Below, piece by piece: positions 1 through 8,538 of a stretch of DNA of 64,000 nucleotides. Origin of the DNA: an uncultured bacterium (GTDB lineage Bacteria; Cyanobacteriota; Vampirovibrionia; Gastranaerophilales; Gastranaerophilaceae); the NCBI GenBank assembly GCA_902777855.1, contig CACYVN010000006.1, positions 1-64,000 of the forward strand, in the 5' to 3' direction. Both the position numbers and the translations under genes were made by a program. The notes beneath the pieces were generated by a model. That model was not told the DNA's origin and did no database searches. It saw nothing but the letters and a program-made list of their open reading frames with translations. Numbering within the stretch: position 1 is the first letter of the stretch; each line of letters opens with the position of its first letter.

Positions 1-232
1 GTTTTAGGCGCGCTAAGAGATTTTTGCCTGAAAGGCAAAAACACATATTACCGCTTTAGCGGTCTTATACCGCCGTAAGGCGGTATTGTGACATTGCGTG
101 TTTTTCTTTTCGGTTCACTTTTCTTTTTGCATCGCAACAAAAAGAAAAGTGAACAAGAAGAAAATATCTCTGCGAAATATTCACATAATATTATTTATGA
201 AACTAATTGATTGATTTATATCAACGATATGT
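1..232. repeat. hairpin-dense noncoding spacer
   Basis: No gene is visible here. Four inverted repeats lie within about 150 bases: 21-41 (9-bp arms), 50-63 (ACCGCT/AGCGGT), 67-86 (ATACCGCC/GGCGGTAT) and 114-153, which has perfect 16-bp arms around an 8-base loop. The last could fold into a very stable hairpin rich in CTTTT/AAAAG. The minus-strand gene at 233-628 reads into this region, so part of it may act as a terminator. The density is unlike the other spacers in the window. Confidence 0.6.
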
Positions 233-628
233 TCATTCTGCTTTTTTAAAAGCGAAGAATTTGAAAAGAACATAAGTTGCGATTGAAACCAGAAACAATG
301 AAATGAATTGCGCAATAAATACGTTTTTGATTAAAAATCTTACCATAAGTTCAAGAATTATGACGTTCAAAACATAACTCACAGCCCAAGTTGAGCAGCA
401 TTTGAGATATTCTTTGACATAATTCCCTTTCGTGCAGAATACAAAGAATTTTTGGTTTAAATAAGAAATAACCGACGATAAAATCCACTGCAGTGCAACA
501 CACAACTGATAATGCTCCGTACCAAAAATCAGTACGCATATTGCGTAAATGACGTATGAAATACCGGCATTAATACAGCCGATTATTAAAAACCTGATAA
601 AATCAGGAAGTTTTAACCATTTGTCCAT
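233..628 (-). CDS. GtrA-like four-helix membrane protein
   Basis: A 131-residue hydrophobic protein with four predicted membrane helices and the GtrA pattern: an early FIRFLIIGCINAGISY segment, then a polar Y-N-QK-FVF stretch near residue 60. GtrA family proteins help move lipid-linked sugars (for example undecaprenyl-phosphate glucose) across the inner membrane for cell-surface glycans. I chose the Met at 628 because the family consensus begins there; a longer frame to 712 would overlap the upstream Memo-AMMECR1 gene by 68 bases. It follows that gene by 16 bases on the same strand, so they may be cotranscribed. The substrate cannot be told from sequence. Confidence 0.75.
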   Translation of the reverse strand: MDKWLKLPDFIRFLIIGCINAGISYVIYAICVLIFGTEHYQLCVALQWILSSVISYLNQKFFVFCTKGNYVKEYLKCCSTWAVSYVLNVIILELMVRFLIKNVFIAQFISLFLVSIATYVLFKFFAFKKAE

Positions 629-644
629 AATTATAAAATGAAAA

Positions 645-1988
645 TTATTTTTCTTTAATATAAATTGTGTGGAATTTAAACGCTTCAAAAGTCTCAGAGA
701 AATGGTTTTCATCCATTCCTGCTTTAATTTTCAAAGATTTCATAAATTCTTTTTTGTCAGGTAATTCTGCCCAGACTGACGGGAGATAAACTGCTTGAAA
801 ATCTCCGTCGCGAATGATTATACCGTCTTCATTAGGAACAATTTTTTCAAGCAATTGTTCTTCTGTATCAAAGACAATTTTTTTCGGTTCAGTCAAAATT
901 GAAACAGCGAATTTCAGTTCCGGAAGTTCTTCTTCTCTTACTGCACTGAATCTCGTATCTTTAAATGCAGCATCTTTTGCATGTTCAACCAAATCGGTAA
1001 TGAGTGGTCTGTGTGCGACAATTGAACCTATGCAGCCTCTTAAATGACCGTTTTTCTCAATAGTTACAAAACATGCCCCGGGCTGATCAAAGACCTGCGG
1101 ATAAATTATTGACATTGGCTTTTGATCAAATTCTGACTGAATAATTATTTTGCATATATCAATTACAAATGCCGGGTGGTATTTTGCGATATAATCGTTC
1201 TTATCACCTTCATAAAGGAACCAGCATCCGTAACCGACTACTCGTGATTTATCTTCAGAAACTTCTGAAGAATTAGCCAAATCAATTCTTATCATTGAAA
1301 ATTTATGACTGTTTGCAAATGTAACAAGTCCTGCAATAGCAATTGCACCGCAAGCCTGTTCATATCTGAAGTTCCCGATATTACCGGTTTCTATCATTTG
1401 AGCGGTAATTTTGTCGGTAGCTTTTGCTTTTTCATCTTCAAGATAGTGACTTAAATCCGATGAAATAACAAACCCGTTTTCAGTATTCGGATAATATGTT
1501 TCAATAATATTTCTGATAATTTCAGGGTTTTCCTTACCGATTAGAACCGGTACAATTTTTACATTGTCAAATACCGACTGAATAATTGGCAATTCAACTT
1601 CAATTGAATGTTCTGAAGCCATGGCCTCATCATTGATATTTGCACCAAATTTGTCATGCAATTCTTTGCAAATTTCCTGGTTAACATCCGATGTACCGAT
1701 TGGAGTTTCCCAGCCGTCACAACTCGAAATTGCAATCCCGTCAAAGCCTACTCTGTGAGATGGCGCAAGGATAAAAAGATTTTTAATATTTTTATCAAGC
1801 TGACTAATCCCTTCATAAGCAAGACGCCCTGAATAAACAAGCCCTGCATGTGGCACAATTACTGCTCTTGTAGCATACTTGTACAAGTTTTTGCTTGTTT
1901 CTTTAAAATTCTGTATCTGTAAAATTAAATCCTCTGCGCTGCCTGTATAAAAAGTATTGGCAACGGTTGCTTCTTTTATTTTTCTCAT
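645..1988 (-). CDS. AmmeMemoRadiSam protein: Memo-AMMECR1 fusion
   Basis: A 447-residue two-domain protein. Residues 1 to about 265 match the Memo-like family (AmmeMemoRadiSam protein B), with VPHAG near the start, APSHR, EHSIEVELP and SSDLSHY, which supply the clustered metal-binding His/Asp residues. Residues about 275-447 are an AMMECR1 domain (protein A) with the hallmark LRGCIGS motif. The system always includes a radical SAM enzyme, and that gene lies divergently 21 bases away at 2010. The biochemical role of the trio is not established. I start at the Met at 1988, which leaves a 21-base divergent spacer; an upstream ATG at 2021 would overlap the radical SAM gene. Confidence 0.9.
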   Translation of the reverse strand: MRKIKEATVANTFYTGSAEDLILQIQNFKETSKNLYKYATRAVIVPHAGLVYSGRLAYEGISQLDKNIKNLFILAPSHRVGFDGIAISSCDGWETPIGTSDVNQEICKELHDKFGANINDEAMASEHSIEVELPIIQSVFDNVKIVPVLIGKENPEIIRNIIETYYPNTENGFVISSDLSHYLEDEKAKATDKITAQMIETGNIGNFRYEQACGAIAIAGLVTFANSHKFSMIRIDLANSSEVSEDKSRVVGYGCWFLYEGDKNDYIAKYHPAFVIDICKIIIQSEFDQKPMSIIYPQVFDQPGACFVTIEKNGHLRGCIGSIVAHRPLITDLVEHAKDAAFKDTRFSAVREEELPELKFAVSILTEPKKIVFDTEEQLLEKIVPNEDGIIIRDGDFQAVYLPSVWAELPDKKEFMKSLKIKAGMDENHFSETFEAFKFHTIYIKEK

Positions 1989-1992
1989 AACA

Positions 1993-2004
1993 GTATTATA
2001 ATAC
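1993..2004. promoter_or_regulatory. symmetric bidirectional -10 element
   Basis: GTATTATAATAC is a perfect 12-bp palindrome holding a consensus TATAAT on both strands (1997-2002 on +; 2000-1995 on -). It sits in the 21-base gap between the Memo-AMMECR1 gene and amrS. The + hexamer ends 7 bases before the amrS ATG and the - hexamer ends 6 bases before the other ATG, so both transcripts would start at or next to their start codons. A TTGATA lies 15 bases upstream of the minus-strand -10; no good -35 is seen for the plus strand. Confidence 0.55.
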
Positions 2005-2009
2005 ATTTT

Positions 2010-3011
2010 ATGAAATATCAAAATAACTTAACAAATGGTAAAATTCAATGTACAATTTGTCCTCGCAAATGTGCTTTAAATGAGGGGCAAAGGGGCTTTT
2101 GTCATGTTCGCAAAAATGTAAACGGGCAGATTATTCTTGATACTTACGGATATAATACAGGGCTTGCGATAGATCCTATCGAAAAAAAACCGCTCTATCA
2201 GTTTTATCCGACAACAGGAGTTTTATCCTTTGGTACTTTGGGTTGCAACATGGGTTGTCAGTTTTGTCAAAACTGGCAGACTACAAAAAATAAAATTGAT
2301 CCCAAAAGTCTTAACAAGACTTCACCCGAAGAAATTGTCGAAATTGCATTAAAATACAAATGTAAAAGTATTGCGTTTACATACAATGATCCGATAATAT
2401 TTTTTGAATATGCACTTGATACTGCAAGACTTTGCAGAAAATTAGACATAAAAACTGTGGCTGTAACATCAGGGTTTATTAACCCTGAGCCTGCAAGGGA
2501 ATTTTTTTCTTATATGGATGCTGCAAATATCGACCTAAAAGCCTTCAGCCAAAAATTTTACGGCAAAAATTGTCTTGCAAAGTTAGAGCCTGTGCTTGAT
2601 ACCATAAAATATGTATGTAATCAAACGGATTGTCACGTTGAACTCACTACAATGCTCATCGAAGGTGAAAACGACAGCGAAGAAGAATTAAAAGCCGAGT
2701 GTTTGTGGATTTTAAATAATGTCGGTGCGGATGTTCCTTTGCATTTTAGTGCATTTTTCCCTCGCTACAAATTTGAAAATCGCAAAGCAACAGAACTTTC
2801 AACACTTTTAAAAGCGTATAAAATTGCAAAAGAAACCGGTTTACACTATGTTTATACAGGAAATTTGACTAATACCGAAACATCTTCAACCTATTGCAAA
2901 AACTGTGGTAATGGTGTAATTATCCGCAACGGTTATCAACTTTTAGAGTATAACCTTGATTATGCCGGCAGATGCAAATTCTGCGGTACACAATGTAACG
3001 GCAGATTTTAG
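2010..3011 (+). CDS. amrS: AmmeMemoRadiSam system radical SAM enzyme
   Basis: A 333-residue radical SAM protein. The [4Fe-4S] cluster motif is CNMGCQFC (Cys79, 83 and 86, CX3CX2C). An N-terminal CTICPRKC motif (14-21) and a C-terminal CKNC...CKFC cluster suggest further metal sites typical of this PflA-like family. It is the enzymatic partner of the divergent Memo-AMMECR1 fusion. No Shine-Dalgarno is visible; a TATAAT ends 7 bases before the ATG, so the message may be leaderless. It converges on leuS with one base between the stop codons and no terminator between them. Confidence 0.92.
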   Translation: MKYQNNLTNGKIQCTICPRKCALNEGQRGFCHVRKNVNGQIILDTYGYNTGLAIDPIEKKPLYQFYPTTGVLSFGTLGCNMGCQFCQNWQTTKNKIDPKSLNKTSPEEIVEIALKYKCKSIAFTYNDPIIFFEYALDTARLCRKLDIKTVAVTSGFINPEPAREFFSYMDAANIDLKAFSQKFYGKNCLAKLEPVLDTIKYVCNQTDCHVELTTMLIEGENDSEEELKAECLWILNNVGADVPLHFSAFFPRYKFENRKATELSTLLKAYKIAKETGLHYVYTGNLTNTETSSTYCKNCGNGVIIRNGYQLLEYNLDYAGRCKFCGTQCNGRF

Positions 3012-3012
3012 C

Positions 3013-5517
3013 TTACTTCACAACAATATTGACTAACTTACCCGGAACGACAATGACTTTAACGATTGTTTTTCCTGCGGTCAGTTCTTTGACTTTTTCG
3101 CTTGAAAGTGCCTGTTTTTCCATTTCTTCCTTGGAAATTTCCGCATCAACTTCGATTTTGTCTTTAACTTTGCCGTTAATCTGAATAACCATGGTTATAG
3201 AACTTGATTTGGCAAGATTTTCGTCCCACTTACACCAAGGCTGGTCGTGGATTGAACCTTCTCCACCAAGTTCGTGCCAAGCTTCTTCGGTCAGATAAAC
3301 CGCAACAGGTGACATAAGTTTGAGCATTGAAACAATAGCAAAACTCAAAACATTTTTATCTTCATCATTGAGTTGAGGTTTTTTGGCTTGCCAATCGTAT
3401 ATCGCATTTACAAGTTCACGATATTTTGAAATAACGGTATTAAACTGAAATTCGTTTGTAATATCGTTTGTAATGCCTTTAATTGACATGTGAACAGTTC
3501 TGACTAAATCATCATTATCTTTTGCAAGATTAGAACTTAATGAATAATTCAGATTAATATTTTCAGCATTTGTTGCTACAAGCCTCCAAACTCTGTTTAA
3601 GAACTTATAGCAGCCTTCAACACCTGCATCTGACCAATCAAAATCTCTTGCAGGCGGTGAATCAGACAAAATAAACAATCTTGCTGTATCGGCACCATAG
3701 TTTTCAAATATCTCATCAGGATCAACCGTATTGCCTTTTGATTTTGACATTTTTGAACCGTCTTTAAGTACCATACCTTGAGTTAAAAGGTTTTTAAACG
3801 GTTCGTCAAAATCTAAAAGTCCGCAATCTCGCAGTGCTTTTGTGAAAAATCTTGAATACAGAAGGTGTAAAATTGCATGTTCAATACCGCCGACATACTG
3901 GTCAACAGGAAGCCAGTGATTTACGATATCTTTATTAAAACATTCTTTGTCATTTTTTGCATCAGCATAACGTAAATAATACCAACTTGAACAAATGAAT
4001 GTATCCATTGTGTCCATTTCACGAGTTGCATGCCCGCCGCAAACAGGACAAACAGTATCTTTAAAGGTCGGGGATGTTGTAATAGGTGATTTACCTACAA
4101 CCGAGAAGTCAACATCTTTCGGTAACAAAACAGGTAACTTATCTTCAGGAACCGGTTGAATACCGCACTTGTCACAATAAACAACAGGAATTGGTGCGCC
4201 CCAGTATCTTTGACGTGAAATTAACCAATCTCTGAGTCTGAACTGAGTCTTAAATTCCCCAAACCCTTCATCAACCGCTTTTTGGGTAATTGCTTTTTTC
4301 GCTTCAGTATTTTTCATTCCGTTAAATTCGCCTGAATTAATCAAAACACCTTCTTCCGTGTATGCTTCGGATAATTTAAAATCGTCATTCTGAACTTGTT
4401 TCAGAATCTCCTCATTTGCAATAACCACTTTCATCGGTAAATTGTATTTTTTTGCAAAATCAAAATCTCTTGTATCATGTGTCGGAACAGCCATAACTGC
4501 GCCCGTTCCGTATTCAACAAGAGCATAATCAGCCGTCCACAGAGGGAAAATTTCTCCCGTAAACGGGTTTTTGCAGTGAGTGCCTAATGGCACGCCCGTT
4601 TTTGTTCTGTCTGTTGAAAGTCTTTCTATTTCAGACATTTTGCGGGCATTTGCGCGGTATTCTTCAACCGCCGCTTTATTTTCAGTTGTTGTAAGTTTTT
4701 CAATATCTTTGTATTCAGGTGCAACAACAAGATAGGTTATCCCATGAACCGTATCAGGGCGTGTTGTATAAACAGGAACTTCCATTTTTTCGCCATTTGG
4801 TGCATCAACAACAGGAAAGCGGAAAATTGCACCATTAGATTTTCCTATCCAGTTTGCCTGCATTGTCTTAACGTTATCGCCCCAGCCTGTTAAAAGGTCT
4901 AAGTCTTTTAATAATTCGTCTGCATACTGTGTGATTTTAACAAACCATTGAGATAAATATTTTTTCTCAACTTCGCTGTCGCATCTCCAGCATTTGCCGT
5001 CTATAACCTGTTCGTTTGCAAGTACTGTTCCGCAATCCGGACACCAGTTTACGGCAGCTTCTTTTTTATAAACAAGTCCTTTTTTATATAATTGCAAGAA
5101 AATCCATTGTGTCCATTTGTAATAATCGGGTTTGCATGTGGTGACTTCTCTGCCCCAGTCATAAGATAAACCAAGCATTTTTAATTGTTCAGTCATATAT
5201 GCGATATTTTCATCTGTCCATTTTTCAGGGTCTGCGTTGTGTTTCATCGCTGCATTTTCAGCTGGAAGTCCGAAACTGTCCCACCCTATGGGGTGCAATA
5301 CATTAAATCCGTTTGCTTTTTTAAACCTTGCTATAACATCTGTAATCGTATAATTGCGAACATGCCCCATATGAAGTTTTCCTGACGGATACGGAAACAT
5401 TGACAATGCGTAATATTTTGGTTTTCCGTTATCATTTTCTGTTTTAAAAACTTTATTATCTTCCCAAAATTTTTTCCATTTTTTTTCAATTTCCTGCGGA
5501 TAATAGCTCTGTTTCAT
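3013..5517 (-). CDS. leuS: leucyl-tRNA synthetase
   Basis: An 834-residue class I synthetase that charges tRNA-Leu. The HIGH motif is HMGH (residues 49-52), the catalytic loop is KMSKS near residue 590, and the CP1 editing domain between them carries the HDTRDFDFA segment. Length is normal for bacterial LeuS. The start has a GGAG ribosome site 7 bases upstream. Residues 369-378 (EILKQVQNDD), in a variable loop of the editing domain, are encoded exactly by a 27-bp palindromic repeat (4384-4410) found twice more in the window, so the loop seems to have been gained by in-frame repeat insertion. Confidence 0.97.
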   Translation of the reverse strand: MKQSYYPQEIEKKWKKFWEDNKVFKTENDNGKPKYYALSMFPYPSGKLHMGHVRNYTITDVIARFKKANGFNVLHPIGWDSFGLPAENAAMKHNADPEKWTDENIAYMTEQLKMLGLSYDWGREVTTCKPDYYKWTQWIFLQLYKKGLVYKKEAAVNWCPDCGTVLANEQVIDGKCWRCDSEVEKKYLSQWFVKITQYADELLKDLDLLTGWGDNVKTMQANWIGKSNGAIFRFPVVDAPNGEKMEVPVYTTRPDTVHGITYLVVAPEYKDIEKLTTTENKAAVEEYRANARKMSEIERLSTDRTKTGVPLGTHCKNPFTGEIFPLWTADYALVEYGTGAVMAVPTHDTRDFDFAKKYNLPMKVVIANEEILKQVQNDDFKLSEAYTEEGVLINSGEFNGMKNTEAKKAITQKAVDEGFGEFKTQFRLRDWLISRQRYWGAPIPVVYCDKCGIQPVPEDKLPVLLPKDVDFSVVGKSPITTSPTFKDTVCPVCGGHATREMDTMDTFICSSWYYLRYADAKNDKECFNKDIVNHWLPVDQYVGGIEHAILHLLYSRFFTKALRDCGLLDFDEPFKNLLTQGMVLKDGSKMSKSKGNTVDPDEIFENYGADTARLFILSDSPPARDFDWSDAGVEGCYKFLNRVWRLVATNAENINLNYSLSSNLAKDNDDLVRTVHMSIKGITNDITNEFQFNTVISKYRELVNAIYDWQAKKPQLNDEDKNVLSFAIVSMLKLMSPVAVYLTEEAWHELGGEGSIHDQPWCKWDENLAKSSSITMVIQINGKVKDKIEVDAEISKEEMEKQALSSEKVKELTAGKTIVKVIVVPGKLVNIVVK
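4384..4410 (-). repeat. 27-bp palindromic repeat, in-frame copy in leuS
   Basis: Copy 1 of a three-member family. On the plus strand it opens with GTCATTCTGAA and closes with TTCAGAATCTC, giving an 8-bp stem with a short loop. The other copies are at 62403-62429 and 62462-62488. The variable stem base pair is T-A here, G-C and C-G in the others, so structure is kept while sequence changes. Here the 27 bases keep the leuS frame open and encode residues 369 to 377. Confidence 0.85.
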
Positions 5518-5623
5518 TTTTATACTCCATTAATCTTCGTGTGTGTTTAATTATAACATAAACAGTTTTGATAATTTTTATCGGAAATAGCAAAAAATAT
5601 TTTTTTTATGTTTTATAGGTTAT

Positions 5624-6088
5624 ATGATGATTACAAAAATTAGAACTCGTTTGAATAAATTAACCCCAGGTATGACTTTTAACAAATATGCAAAACAGGT
5701 TTTGTATCATGGTCAGGATTGCGGATATATTGAAATGGCAGGTAAAAGAAAATACGTCTTAACTCCTGCGCTTGAAAAATTGGGTGAAAAACTTGATCTG
5801 AATGATTTTGATACAAGTTATCCAAAAACTATTACAGTTAATGAATTTCAATCATTAAAACATCTTTTAAAACCTTTTATCAGTAATGAAAAAGGATTAA
5901 AAAAAATGAACCTGCAGGATGGTATGTTTTACAGTCCGAGTCCCGCATCTATACAGGTTTGGGATAAAAGAGGCGGTCAACCTCTTTTAACAATAGTTAA
6001 AAAATTAAAGTATCCTACAAAAGATATTCTTTATAATGCATTTCCGTTTTTGAGAAAAATCATAAGAGTTTCTCCGGATAATTATTAA
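5624..6088 (+). CDS. hypothetical protein
   Basis: I do not recognise this 154-residue protein. It is soluble and basic, with no signal peptide or membrane segment. The middle contains LTPALEKLGEKLDLNDFD and the C-terminal half VWDKRGGQPLLTIVKKL. Codon use looks like that of its neighbours, and it stands alone on the plus strand between divergent leuS and the riboswitch-like leader. Two adjacent ATGs (5624 and 5627) could serve as start. No function is proposed. Confidence 0.6.
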   Translation: MMITKIRTRLNKLTPGMTFNKYAKQVLYHGQDCGYIEMAGKRKYVLTPALEKLGEKLDLNDFDTSYPKTITVNEFQSLKHLLKPFISNEKGLKKMNLQDGMFYSPSPASIQVWDKRGGQPLLTIVKKLKYPTKDILYNAFPFLRKIIRVSPDNY

Positions 6089-6149
6089 TTATTTTTGTAA
6101 CAATGTAAGGTTTCATGTTTGACAAGGATTTACCCTTATTTTACTATCA

Positions 6150-6305
6150 TGGAATAAAGAGGAAATGGAGTGAACATCTTCAACTGCTGCCGCAGCCGTA
6201 AAAGTCGGAACACTCAAAAGATGTAGTTATTTTTCTGCGAGCAGTACGGGAAAATAATATGAAAGTCTTATGATGTGTCCTCTTTGATTCAGAGAGGATT
6301 TTTTA
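6150..6305 (+). promoter_or_regulatory. candidate cobalamin-type riboswitch leader
   Basis: This 5' leader resembles the cobalamin aptamer core. GAGGAA (6159-6164), GTGAACATC (6170-6178) and GCCGCAGCCGTAA (6188-6200) align in order and spacing with the consensus GGGAA, GGTGAAAATCC and CCCGCAACTGTAA; later GGGAAA (6248-6253) and GAAAGTC (6261-6267) fit its 3' half less well. TCCTCTTT (6278-6285) can pair either with AAAGAGGA (6156-6163) in the aptamer or with the AGAGGA of the hairpin next to the start codon. This is classic switch logic, and its direction fits repression by ligand. A covariance-model search would decide it. Confidence 0.5.
6278..6304 (+). terminator. terminator / SD-sequestering hairpin at start codon
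   Basis: TCCTCT (6278-6283) pairs with AGAGGA (6293-6298) and is followed by six T residues (6299-6304), then the ATG at 6306. The 3' arm is also the Shine-Dalgarno of the downstream gene, so one hairpin could both stop transcription and hide the ribosome site. It is the expression platform of the riboswitch-like leader. Confidence 0.6.
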
Positions 6306-6992
6306 ATGTCAGTAGGTGTTGCACCGCATGTTCACAATTCAAAGATAGGTTGTTGTCCGCATGGACTTCCTGCGGGAGCTTGTCCGATATGCAGCGGTAT
6401 GGCAGGCGGAAATTCCACGACGAAAAGAGATATCCCGCGTAACGTTGGCGAAATGACATATAATCAGTGTGCCGCAATTGGTGCGATGTTAAGGGCGCAA
6501 AAAGCGGCAAGACAAAGAGCAGAAGCTAATCAGCAAAGCTTCATTCAGGCAATGGTTCAATTCAATAAAAATCTTGAAAATGTGCATCAAAGAATTTTAG
6601 AATTTGCATCAAATATTTCAAAATCAATGCCGGTTATAATTTCTGCTCCTGTTAATTTTGTATTAACTCAGGTTGTTGCAAGAGTAATTAGCGTTATGGC
6701 AGGAATACCGAATGTACTTGCTAATGTTGCACAAAAACTTGTCGACATTGCCGACAAACTTGCTGCAGTTTATGGGGAACTGAAAGCTGCTGTTTCTAAA
6801 TCATTATCTAATCTTATGAGTAATATAAAGAAAAAACTTAAATCAATGTTCTTTATTTTTGGGGCAGATGAAACTGATGATGACGAAAAGAAAATTGATG
6901 AAGCTAAAAAAGCTTTTAATTTAAAGACATTTTTGCATAAGCTTTCAAGAAAATTTAAACGCGAAGAAGAAAGGATAGCAAATGAATATTAA
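6306..6992 (+). CDS. uncharacterised Cys-rich N-terminus protein, operon gene 1
   Basis: A 228-residue protein of unknown function. Residues about 16-32 hold CCPHGLPAGACPICSG, a CC-X9-CPIC pattern with a nearby His that could bind a metal or cofactor. A long helical middle contains amphipathic, partly hydrophobic stretches (about 105-170), then an acidic DETDDDE patch and a basic tail. It is the first gene of a three-gene operon; its last 11 bases overlap the next gene. The start is fixed by AGAGAGGA 7 bases upstream, which lies in the switch hairpin. Response to cobalamin is inferred only from the leader. Confidence 0.75.
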   Translation: MSVGVAPHVHNSKIGCCPHGLPAGACPICSGMAGGNSTTKRDIPRNVGEMTYNQCAAIGAMLRAQKAARQRAEANQQSFIQAMVQFNKNLENVHQRILEFASNISKSMPVIISAPVNFVLTQVVARVISVMAGIPNVLANVAQKLVDIADKLAAVYGELKAAVSKSLSNLMSNIKKKLKSMFFIFGADETDDDEKKIDEAKKAFNLKTFLHKLSRKFKREEERIANEY

Positions 6993-8496
6993 TCCTTTTT
7001 CAAACGAACAATTAATACAGCATAGAAATATGACCCAATCGCAAAAAAAGAATATTAATACTACAAAAGAGGGGGTTGTTGTTAACAGCTTTGTTAAAGA
7101 TAATGAAGTTTCTCTGTCGAGTTTGAAAGATACATTTATAATTTCTGACGATACTTCAATGCCTTCGCAATTATATAAAGATAACCTGATTGTCGATAAA
7201 AAACTTTTGCCTTTAAGTACGGTTGCATTGGGAGTAATGGGTGCAATAGCAGGTCTAACCGGTTTTGTAAGATACAGTGCAAAAGCGTCAAAAAATCTTG
7301 CAAAAGAAAAATGGCTTCCTGCTGTTACGAGAAACGTAAATCTGAGTAAGGAAACTTCACAGGTAATTTACCAGATGGTTCAAAGTCCAAACAGCAAAAC
7401 ATTTATTGCGGGAGCAGGGGTTTTGACACTTTCTGCGATGGCATTTATGGGTAAAACATTTTTTGACGGATTTAAAGAAATTTGGGTAAAACGCAAGGAA
7501 GCAAATATTCAGAAAAATTTGCAGGAAAATTTAATTGCGGTCGAAACTCAGGCATTTTCAGGGAAAATGCAGATTATTCGTTCAATGCTTTCGCATTATA
7601 CAAAAGAATTTGAGGGATTTCTAAATCCGCCTGAAGAAAAACCGGATACTCCTTTTGGCCGTAAGACTTTTGCCCAATTTGCTTTTACATCGACCGAAAA
7701 TAAAACGGCAACGCCATCTTTTTTGCAGAAGGCAAGAGAAAACGGATTTTTTAACGTAATTTTTGGAATGGCGACTTTTGCAGGTATTGTAGGTCTTGGA
7801 TTTTTATCGCTCAAAAATCTTACAAAAAGTAAATTGCACTTGCAGGAAAGTCTTGAACAGACCAAAAAAGCAATTACTCAAGTTGTCAAAACATCAAAAG
7901 ATGAAACAAAGCATGCAGACAAAGAAAATCTTGAACACATGTTTCTTGAAATTGAACACTCAAGAGGGATAAAAGAGTTTGTAAAAGAACAAATTTCAGT
8001 TCTAAACTGGACAAAAGAAGAAAAAACGGATTTCGAGAAAAAAATTATTGAAAAAATCGAAACGTCAACCACAAACGTTAACCCCAATATTGGCGGTGAC
8101 GGAACTCCAAAACCTGCGTTCAATTCTTTTGTAGATGATTATAAAGCGTTTTTCTATAACTGGCTTTTAGATACATCAAACCCGCAATTCGGATTATTAT
8201 TTGGCGGGGTTACTGCAATAACCGCTATAGGTTACGGGGGCAAACTCACAGGTGATGCTCTGAAAGAGGTTCAGGTCAAAAAGATTAATGCACAGACAGA
8301 ACTTGATTTGCAAAAACGTCTTGTTTCAACAGAACTGAGAAACTTTAAGGCCAAAAAAGATTCTGCAATAAATCCGCTTGTAAAAGAATTTTATAAACAG
8401 GTCGATAGTGGCAAGCGTACTAAAGAAGAACTCAAAACTATGGCGGAAAACATATTGTTTGAGGTCAAAAACGGCCCGCCATTTGTATATTCATAA
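6982..8496 (+). CDS. uncharacterised multi-helix membrane protein, operon gene 2
   Basis: A 504-residue protein with hydrophobic segments near residues 75-97, 137-158, 255-275 and 398-415, separated by long charged, helix-prone regions. No catalytic motif is visible. Its AAGGA ribosome site lies inside the end of gene 1, with an 11-base overlap, so translation is probably coupled. In layout it resembles the 514-residue protein at 40418-41962: repeated short membrane segments between Lys/Glu-rich helices. I cannot assign a function; transport or membrane scaffolding would both be guesses. Confidence 0.75.
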   Translation: MNINPFSNEQLIQHRNMTQSQKKNINTTKEGVVVNSFVKDNEVSLSSLKDTFIISDDTSMPSQLYKDNLIVDKKLLPLSTVALGVMGAIAGLTGFVRYSAKASKNLAKEKWLPAVTRNVNLSKETSQVIYQMVQSPNSKTFIAGAGVLTLSAMAFMGKTFFDGFKEIWVKRKEANIQKNLQENLIAVETQAFSGKMQIIRSMLSHYTKEFEGFLNPPEEKPDTPFGRKTFAQFAFTSTENKTATPSFLQKARENGFFNVIFGMATFAGIVGLGFLSLKNLTKSKLHLQESLEQTKKAITQVVKTSKDETKHADKENLEHMFLEIEHSRGIKEFVKEQISVLNWTKEEKTDFEKKIIEKIETSTTNVNPNIGGDGTPKPAFNSFVDDYKAFFYNWLLDTSNPQFGLLFGGVTAITAIGYGGKLTGDALKEVQVKKINAQTELDLQKRLVSTELRNFKAKKDSAINPLVKEFYKQVDSGKRTKEELKTMAENILFEVKNGPPFVYS

Positions 8497-8538
8497 TTAA
8501 AGGAAATAAGGCAATAAGTTTGTTACAGGGATTAAATA

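Noticed and set aside
1-160. CRISPR-like array at the left edge
   Set aside because: The four hairpins differ in sequence and spacing; there is no repeated unit.
645-2021. Longer start at 2021 for the Memo-AMMECR1 fusion
   Set aside because: It would overlap the divergent amrS start and the symmetric -10 element; the Met at 1988 fits both the family and the promoter.
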